From Erodium maritimum (taxonomy: Eukaryota > Streptophyta > Magnoliopsida > Geraniales > Geraniaceae): 64,000 bases of DNA. The notes under the pieces are model-generated. The model worked only from the letters and a program-made list of their open reading frames with translations, ran no database searches and was not told the DNA's origin. Position numbers and translations under genes: made by a program. Where the stretch lies: positions 70,106,523 through 70,170,522 of the forward strand of contig OY997589.1 in NCBI GenBank assembly GCA_963921825.1, written 5' to 3'. This document shows, in pieces, positions 56,549 through 64,000 of this stretch (position 1 is its first letter; every line of letters begins with the position of its first letter).

Positions 56549-59414
56549 TGTAAAGACCGGCTAAATTAAAAGAAGCAAAATATTATTTTATGTTATTTTT
56601 ATCGACTTGAAACGTCGAGGTTGGAAAAACGATTAGTAAATTGAAATCGTTTGAAAAAGAAAAAGGAAAGAAAAGAAAAATAATAAAAAAAAGAGAAAAA
56701 GGATTTGGGCTGAACTGGGCCGGTCAGAGAACCGGGCCCAGCCCAACTACGCGCGACCCAGGCCCAAGAGCTGAAGCCCAACCCTAATTGTTTCGCTAAT
56801 GTAGCTCCTCCTTCAACCTCACGCCGTCTCGCATCTCTCCCTCACTTCCTCAAATCTCGTCTCCACCCTCTCTTTCTCGCTCCCACTCGCACCAAACCCC
56901 ATCGCCACACCGTACCTCTCTCCCTCGAGCTCGAATCGCACACCACCGGACCGTTTAGAGCAGAGAACGTCGGCGAACGAAGTGACGGAGAACCCTCGTT
57001 CCGAGTTCATCCCTCCCGAGCTCGAAACCACGCAAGCGACGGCGTATCTGCGCGGTTTGTGCTAGCTCGCCCCTCTCCCTTCCTTCCTCAAGCTCGTCGC
57101 GCCTGAAAAACCTTAAGACGAGCTCGATTCGAGGCGACTTCAGCCGGACCCATCGCCGGCGATTTCGAACTCATCAGATCTATGACGTGGACGAGTTTTG
57201 GGTCACGCCGAACCACCGCCGCCGCGTTCACGGCTTCGCCGTGCGCCTGACTCCCATCTCCGCCCTAGTTTTCCCCCGTTTCGAGCGTGCCCGACGCCGT
57301 CGACGGCGGCCGGAAAACCCTGGCCTCGCCGGAGTTGTCCTCAGCTCAGTCAGATCCAAGACGGACACGGCCCTAGAGTAGGATTGGTCTTGGGCCAGGC
57401 CCAGATCCAAGGTCGGGTCCTGAACCGGATCTGGATTGGGTCTGGACCGGACATAGATCGGGTCTGGGTCGGGCACGGGTCTGTCCGGGTCTGGACCTGG
57501 ATCCGGGTCGGATTCCGGATTTGGGCCGGGTTTTGGGTCGGACTCGGGTCAGATCCGGGTCGAACCGGTTTTAAAAATTAATTATTTTAAAATCATATTT
57601 AATAATTATTTGACTTAAATCGGGTAATTAAATGACTGTTTGGACAAATCCGAGGACCTTAGACATACTGGAGTTGATTAGACTTTTTAACTGTTAAAAC
57701 TCAGGCTTGGACTCCGCCCGAGAAGACGGAGTTGGCCCGGACATCAGCAGCTAGGAGATGTAGATGTTGTGATCGTCATTGAGGTAGGGAAAAGTACTAA
57801 ACTCTTCTGATAATTTAAATAACGTTGATAGCCTGCCTATAAGATAATAATAACCGGAAAGGTCCTAGATTGCATATAGGATGTGATTCACTAGAATAAC
57901 TGTTTTTCAATTATAATAATAATCGGACGAGTCTTAGTAACATGTAGAATGTGATTCACTAGTTTAAACAGCTTTCAATACTTGGGAAATTGTCGTGCTG
58001 GTAGAATGGTCGTGATGAGCCTTAGGATTGTTTGTGATTTCCTCACATGCCGTGCTTGCTTAGCATTTAGGTTAGGATAAGAGTCTAACTAAACCCGATA
58101 ATTTGTAATGCTTGTGTTATGAATTGTTGAATGAATGATTGAATGATTGATTGAATGAATGCTTGACGGAATGCTTGAATGAATGCTTGAATAAATGTTT
58201 AAGTGTAATTGATTGTGCCAAATGGTATGATCGGGTGAATGATAGACCGATGGATCGTGGTTGGTAAGTATGTCGGTAAGTGTGATTGTTGGTATGAATT
58301 CCTTGTATCGTGTTGTGTGAACTTAGACGAGGTTGTGGTTGTTATATTGTGTTCGATATGACATTGTGTGGTGTTATTTGTGTACCCCGATGTGTGTTTC
58401 TGGGAAGACATCTAGGCCGATGTGTGTTTCCGGTATGATGTACGTGGTTGACCCCGATGTGCGTTTCCGGGACGATGTCTATGCCGATGTGCTTTTCCGG
58501 TATGACATGTTACTGTTTACCCTGCGAGGATGGTTACTTGTGTTCCGGTATGGTACCAACACTGAGGGGGTAAACCGGTGTGGGGTAGTATCATAGCCGA
58601 GAGATTGTTTACCCTGCGGGGATGATTACTTGTTGCTTCACCCCGGGTGTATGCGTCCTGCGGGAGCATTCTCGGAAGGTTATCCTGTTTCGCCCCGATG
58701 ACTTATGGTCCTTTGGGGGCATTTCCGGGAATCCCGATGATATGTGTCCCTTCAGGGACGTTTCCGGTAGCCCTGATATATGTGTCTCCTCTGGATCGAG
58801 GGAAAATCCGACATGACACAAGAACCAATTATGGATCGGAGTATTGTGGTTTAAGTTCTTGGCTTGATATTTAAATACTCTCGTTTTAGTAGTTATTCAA
58901 AGGTTACATCGCTTTTCCTTAATCTTCTTGAATTAGTGTTCTCCCTCAAGGGTTGAATCTTATTATTGTTCTCTTTACCTTCGTATCTTGTTGGTTAATG
59001 GTGTTATCTGTACACTGTGAATAATTTGTGTTAATTCAGTTTTATTACTAAACTAGAGGTCGCGTTTGTTTATTATTTTTCCCTACTGAGCGTAAGCTCA
59101 CCCTTGTTGTTTTATTTACTGTTTGTACAGGCTTGCTTGGTGAGTAGTGGACTCGAGGCTCGGGAGCTTCTGGAGGGTCTGGGTGTTATTGTTGTTAGTG
59201 ACGTCTTTTGTCATTGTATTAGACCTTATGTTTTATTGGTTTTATTCAGAGCCTTGACTCTTAACTTCGGTTTGGAACTTATTTTATCGAGTTTATTTGA
59301 TCAGTACTAAACTTGGAGGTTTATAATTGTTTAAGTTTACTTTTATCTTTATTAGTTAATTATCTCTTTCACTCACGTCTCGAGTCCGGTCGAAATCGGA
59401 TTTGGGGCGTGACA
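56549..59414 (+). mobile_element. Gypsy 5' LTR, plus strand
   Basis: The LTR runs from TGTAAAGACCGG to CGGATTTGGGGCGTGACA (2866 bp) and is followed by a primer site. The end is firm and the start is inferred from similarity to other family starts. It has the inverted repeat TGAGCGTAAGCTCA at 59087-59100, a (GGGTCNGG)-rich stretch at 57380-57565 and TGAATGAATGCTTGA-type repeats at 58125-58200. CCGATGTGTGTTTCCGGGA-like units recur at 58385-58510. The 3' LTR is not in the window. Confidence 0.75.
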
Positions 59415-59433
59415 ATTTGGTATCAGAGCCTGG
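59415..59433 (+). promoter_or_regulatory. Gypsy primer binding site (tRNA-Met)
   Basis: TTTGGTATCAGAGCCTGG follows the LTR end GTGACAA. It matches the methionine-tRNA primer site and sets the element on the plus strand. Confidence 0.92.
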
Positions 59434-60576
59434 TTTCATTTTGAAATTGTTTTCAAAACCTCGGACCGTACGTCAATTAGGTGGGTAGAGTTAGGTGGTC
59501 TAAGTCGTAGTACTCAGTGACGCAAGTCGGAATTATCCGATGCCTAGAGTTGGAAAGACAAGAGTCTTATTTGTTTAAGTGCTTTGTTTAAGTTGTGTCT
59601 TCTTTATGTTATGTTGTCTGCTTTACTTGACTTGTATCTCTTGCACTATTTGTTGTATGCCTTAATTGATCTGTGATGCTGACCGGTTGAGATCGGGATT
59701 GGTTTAACGAGCGATGCTCAGGATGGTTACGGAGTGTTCGTTATAAAATTGTGAATTGTGTTGCCACCTTGGCTAATCGTTACTTGATTGGTAAATTTGA
59801 ATTGTTGACTTGTTTAAGTGTTGACGGTTATTTAGTGGGTGAAGTTGAAATGTTGATCCGATTGGAAGTTAATTGAGTAAAGGGTAGAAACCTGATCGGT
59901 ACTTGCAATACTTTACAGTGATATGTACTTTTGCTGATTGTGGTTTGCCTTATGTGCTGAATGCTGGGTGCAATTGTTGATTAAATGTCCCGCTTAAGGG
60001 AATGGTTAATGGATTATACGAACGGGTCATGTCGAAATTTCTGTAAAACTGAAGTATTTGCACTATCACGGGTTGCCTTAGGGTCGCGCCACTGTAGTCG
60101 AGCGAGATAGGGGGATGTCAAGTGGTTACAACGAGATTCGGGGACGCCTGAATCGGGTTGTAACGACGCGAGATCGACATGAATGTTATGATAGAAAGAT
60201 AAAGTGTTGAGAACTTATGAAAAGAGAATTAAGGCTAAAATTCGTAGAACTGTTTGTGTTATGAATTGAACCCCACATGATGGGAAGGTACCCGACCGAG
60301 GTGTATACCGGTCTGGTATGTTATGTATGTGACTTGTTGAAATGGTGCCTCCCGTGGGAGATGACTGAATTGTGTGACTGATTCTGTGAGACGCACAAGT
60401 GTGCGGATTTCTCTGCTTATATGAAGTATTTTATATGACTATACTAAGAATAAATATATTGTTGGTCCGCGTATGACCCTTGTGAGGCGCATGTGAACTT
60501 TTTGCTGTAAGTGAATCGCTTAATTTGAAATCTGAGAAATTGAACATGTGTTTTATCCACGCGGAGGATATACAAC
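59434..60576 (+). other. Gypsy untranslated leader
   Basis: 1.1 kb without a conserved frame, between primer site and gag start, as usual for long-leader plant gypsy elements. Confidence 0.6.
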
Positions 60577-61430
60577 ATGACGCCTGCTTACGTACCGAGA
60601 GGCACCAGGAGTCGCCCAGCTAGGGGTCGAGGACAGCCACCTGCCATCGATCAGACAGGGGCATCGAGCGCCTAGGGTACTACTTCTGTGGAGCACCAGA
60701 GAGAGAGACTGCAGCACCAGCACCTGAGACCGTGCCCGCTGCCACTGCAGCCGCTGTTGACAGGCCGAGTTAGGCTGACAGTTACACGGCATAGGCTCTT
60801 AGAGTTTTCCCGCAGACTGGGCACGCCAGTCTTTTCCGGGGAGCCAAATCCCGAGGCAGCCGAGAGGTGGCTGGAACAGATCACCCACCATTTGGTTCCG
60901 TTAGAGATCGCTGACGAGCACGTGTGGGTTCCCCTTTTACAACGTTCCAACTGAAGGGAGATGCATATCTAAGGTAGGACCGCGGGGAAGTACGAGTTGG
61001 AGATAATTTTCAGTCGTTCAGAGAACAATTCCTAGAGCAGTACTCCCCATGTTCAGCCTGGTAGGACGGGCAACATCAGTTCCTGGAACTGCGTCAGGGA
61101 AGGATGACGGTCTCGAAGTACGAGACAAGGGTTACTTCCTTATCCCGCTTTGCGCCGGAGATGGCGCCGACCGAGACTCACTCTGTAGACGGTTTGAGGG
61201 AGGGCTTCGCCCCGCGTTTGTGGACCGGTTTACCGCCGTAAGGACCCGATGTATTCGAAGCTGGTGGATCAGGCACCGTCAATGGGCGACGCTTCCATGA
61301 GACAGCCAGAGCCCAAGGGAGCAGGCCGATGCCGAGCGACTTATTAAGATCGACGAAGGCCTGTGATCCACGGAGGTAGAGGACCTCAAAATTCTTCCGA
61401 CCTCAGACTCAGCCTGGTAGGGTGAGACAG
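60577..61430 (+). pseudogene. Gypsy gag, decayed
   Basis: MTPAYVPRGTRSRPARGRGQ starts at 60577, with a stop at 60673. The same frame gives PVFSGEPNPEAAERWLEQIT. After a frameshift near 60930 it continues with FQLKGDAYL, SFREQFLEQY, QHQFLELRQGRMTVSKYETR and LSRFAPEM, then after another shift DGLREG and FEGGLRPAFVDRFTAVRT. This order is the retrotransposon gag (capsid) domain of gypsy elements, which shapes the particle. Several stops and shifts make it non-functional. Protease and later pol are not recognisable downstream. Confidence 0.85.
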
Positions 61431-62515
61431 GACGGGTCAGTGATGTCGGTCGGGCCTTCCACTCCGGAGCGATCGTCAGCACCCGATGTGACCCTGGTCT
61501 GCCAACCTTGACCCGACCCAACTCCGGCCCGAGCTCCTTGACCCAGACCAGCCCAGGCCCATATGCCAACTTCTCCCCTTAGCCCTGCTTCCCGGGCCCA
61601 AGTTGCAGCATCTTTGACCCGGCCCGAACCACGACCCGATTCAAAAAGGCCCGAACCCACGACCCAATTATGAAACCCTAGATCCAAGTCGAAGTTCGCG
61701 TCGCATGCCTCTGTTGTCCCTAGGCGCACCGCCCAGCATGGCCTGGTTCTTCGGACTACCTTTCTCACTGAAGATCGCTGGATTTCCCTATTCTATAGCC
61801 TTGGTAGCGAAGAACCCTTATACATGTCGCTCAAGCAACGATACCCCATCGGAAAACGATGGTTGACCAGGAAAATGGCTTGTTATCCGAGACAACGAAC
61901 ACGATGATGATGAAGATGACGCCATGAGCGCTCCTTCTCCCTCCAAACCGTTGATCGACGAAAGGAGGCTGCTGGAAAACGCCGCATCCTATATTCGCGA
62001 AACCCTAGGTTTATAGAGTCGCGTGTCCCATGAATACTTGTAGACAAAATGGGTAGCCCCGCCCCGATCGACGAAAACGCCTCAACCATCGGTGAGACTG
62101 CAACCCTCCCTCCCCTCGAGAGAGCCGCCACGAACACCCTCAGGGTCAGAAAAACGTTGCCATCCATACGAGGGTCGCGCCACTTGTATGCTCCCCACAC
62201 ACACAGATAACGAACCTTCGCCCTTCCTCGCTTTCCTCCGTGTATGCCTCCTGGTTCCAATCACACCACATGTTGCCTCCCACCATTTCCATCAACGGAC
62301 ACGGGGCAATTGATTGACTCACCTGTCCCACGGCCTCAAGCCGGAGCCAACACTCCGAGAACGAACCGTAAACCATCAATATGATACCCATAAACAAAGA
62401 GCCGAAAGATGAAGCAAAATCAAAACCCACACTACCACCCATAACGGAATCAGCGACGTCGGAAAGAGAACCCTAGCCACCGCTGATGCTCTCGCTCACA
62501 AACCAATTGCCTTTT
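61431..62515. other. Unrecognised region after gag
   Basis: 61490-61680 is rich in GACCCG and GGCCCGA words, like the GC-rich part of the gypsy LTRs. 61700-62490 has short open frames on both strands (for example MSAPSPSKPLIDERRLLENA near 61925) without known motifs. It ends in an AT-rich tract. Confidence 0.4.
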
Positions 62516-62519
62516 TTGT

Positions 62520-63130
62520 TATATTCAAGTGTGTTTCGTATTTGATACTATATATTCATATATATAGTTTATTCCATTAAATAAATATCATTCAAGATAT
62601 AAATAAATATAATAAATTATATTAATTAGAGAGCAAGTAATTAAATAATGTGATAATTACATCCAATAAAATTACCTTTATTTATTTAAGCTGGACCTCC
62701 AAGGTCCAATTCGTTATGAGTTTTGCTCTATTGTGTGTGACCCTTTAGGTTCCCATGATATTGGCAGTGAACTCGAAATTTACATTTTGTTCACAAGTTA
62801 TGGATAACTCCTAGCAAGGTCCATAACCACCCAAGTCATATGAAGTTTGACATTTCTCTTGTCAGAACCTATTACCATAAGTATTCTTATCCTTTTGTCG
62901 TTTGTGATGTCATGACAGAATACCAAAGCTTAGAAACACCAACCTTGCTTATGTTTGGTCGTTCATTTCTTGATCCTGAATTTAGATTGTAAGTGACAAC
63001 CTTTTGTTACTCGTGTGATCATGTTTCCTTTTACAATCATTACTCATCAAGGGGCCTGATGATATATAACTCATGTTGGTAACACGGGTGACGAATCCAT
63101 GGATGAGCACAAGCGTGTATGACTATCATG
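62520..63130 (-). mobile_element. Copia family X LTR, copy 3, partial
   Basis: It matches the middle of the solo LTR: a GTTATGAGTTTTGCTCTATTG-like phrase, GTGTGTGACCCTTTAGG, TATGGATAACTCCTAGCAAG and CCCAAGTCATATGAAGTTTG. The primer-site end and the true terminus are missing. Confidence 0.75.
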
Positions 63131-64000
63131 TTAAAACCAGTGTTTACTTGTTTGTTTGTGATCGTGGGAGTACGACCAGAGGACATCTGTTTCGACAACA
63201 ACTTGTGAGTAGAGGATTAAGACCTATGGTCGTACCTTCAAGCGAAATGGTCTCGAGCCTTATGGAGCGGAAAGGAAGAATAAGGTAACTAGGTTCTAGA
63301 AGGCTCGAAAGGATCACGATGAAGGGCGAGGTGGAAACGGCACAACTTCGATACCGTACGGATAAAAAATTGCAACCTCCAATACGAGGTCTGAACCGAG
63401 AGGAAAACATCCTAGGCATGTGACCAACGACGATCTACACTTATTATCCCTCAACACACCAATAGTGCAACTCGATTTCAGCCTAGGACACAAAGAAGTT
63501 GGAGATCTTGCCCCTGATACATATAGTACCAGGTCAGGATAACAATGCATCTACTCATGTTATGCGAGTGACTATCTTAAATTAGACTCAAGAGGGAGAG
63601 AGTACTCCTTACATATTTTCTACTCCTACTATGGAATTCTTGGAAGTTCCTTTGCATCATGTACTAGAACCATGAATGCGAATCTTCTTGGAAGGAGAAG
63701 GATCAAAAGGAGTAATGCTCAATAGACAATGCATTCTGACCAACCCCAGGGACCCCAAATTAGGGGTATGTAAAGGATAGAAGGAAATATCACATGAGAA
63801 AGATGCTCTGAATCTGGCACTCAAAGAGCTAAAAAAAGAGGGAGTATACTAACACAAGGGCGTGGGAGGGTTGGTATCGGACCCACAACAAATGGAATGG
63901 ACTGGTGTCCTAAATAAGGCGAGAGCTGCCAAGAAGTGTCGCCAAGACCCATAAGTCTTGGTTTCGAGGTCTTGTGGAATAGGGGTGTTCCTGCCTTATC
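63131..64000. other. Right edge, nothing recognised
   Basis: Small frames exist on both strands (up to 91 aa) but show no family motif. There are no clear repeats. Confidence 0.4.

Overview
This is a plant nuclear window, most likely from a eudicot. It is built almost entirely from layered transposable elements around one intact host gene. The evidence is two-intron gene structure, Ty1/copia and Ty3/gypsy retrotransposons with methionine-tRNA primer sites, L1-type LINEs with an RNase H tail, a CACTA element and PIF/Harbinger remnants. There are no bacterial operons, rRNA or organellar genes.

Layout. 1-7047: a minus-strand gypsy element whose protease runs off the left edge and whose 5' LTR (1977-7047) is split by a 2.2-kb non-autonomous CACTA element (2924-5105). 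The CACTA element itself holds a foldback MITE (3633-4010) and a tRNA-like, SINE-like segment. 7048-11292: a second minus-strand gypsy element reduced to two long terminal repeats and about 0.8 kb of interior. 11293-16124: mostly unrecognised sequence with repeats. 16125-16975: a carboxylesterase pseudogene. 17458-21845: decayed PIF/Harbinger transposase genes on the minus strand. 23005-37246: one copia LTR (called family X here) opened by two later insertions. The first is a LINE (24204-34253) that received a complete copia element (25571-34022); the second is a gypsy solo LTR (34585-36552). 37260-41580: a 5'-truncated LINE, a family X copia pol remnant with its 3' LTR, and a nearly whole solo family X LTR. 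44145-45073: an intact bHLH transcription factor gene. 45952-51907: one LINE inside another retroposon. 52086-55855: an inverted-repeat element opened by a gypsy solo LTR. 56549-61300: a plus-strand gypsy 5' LTR, primer site and broken gag. 62520-63130: a further partial family X LTR.

How it fits together. Seven insertions keep readable target-site duplications, and an eighth (the solo family X LTR) has an imperfect 4-of-5 match, so the relative order of many events can be read directly. Nearly all element proteins are disabled by stops, frameshifts or lost catalytic residues. The LINE ORF2 at 46414-50249 is the best preserved. The copia element is striking because its LTRs remain about 99% identical by eye while its catalytic centres are damaged, which suggests it was mobilised in trans. 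The bHLH gene is the only feature I expect to be a functional host protein gene.
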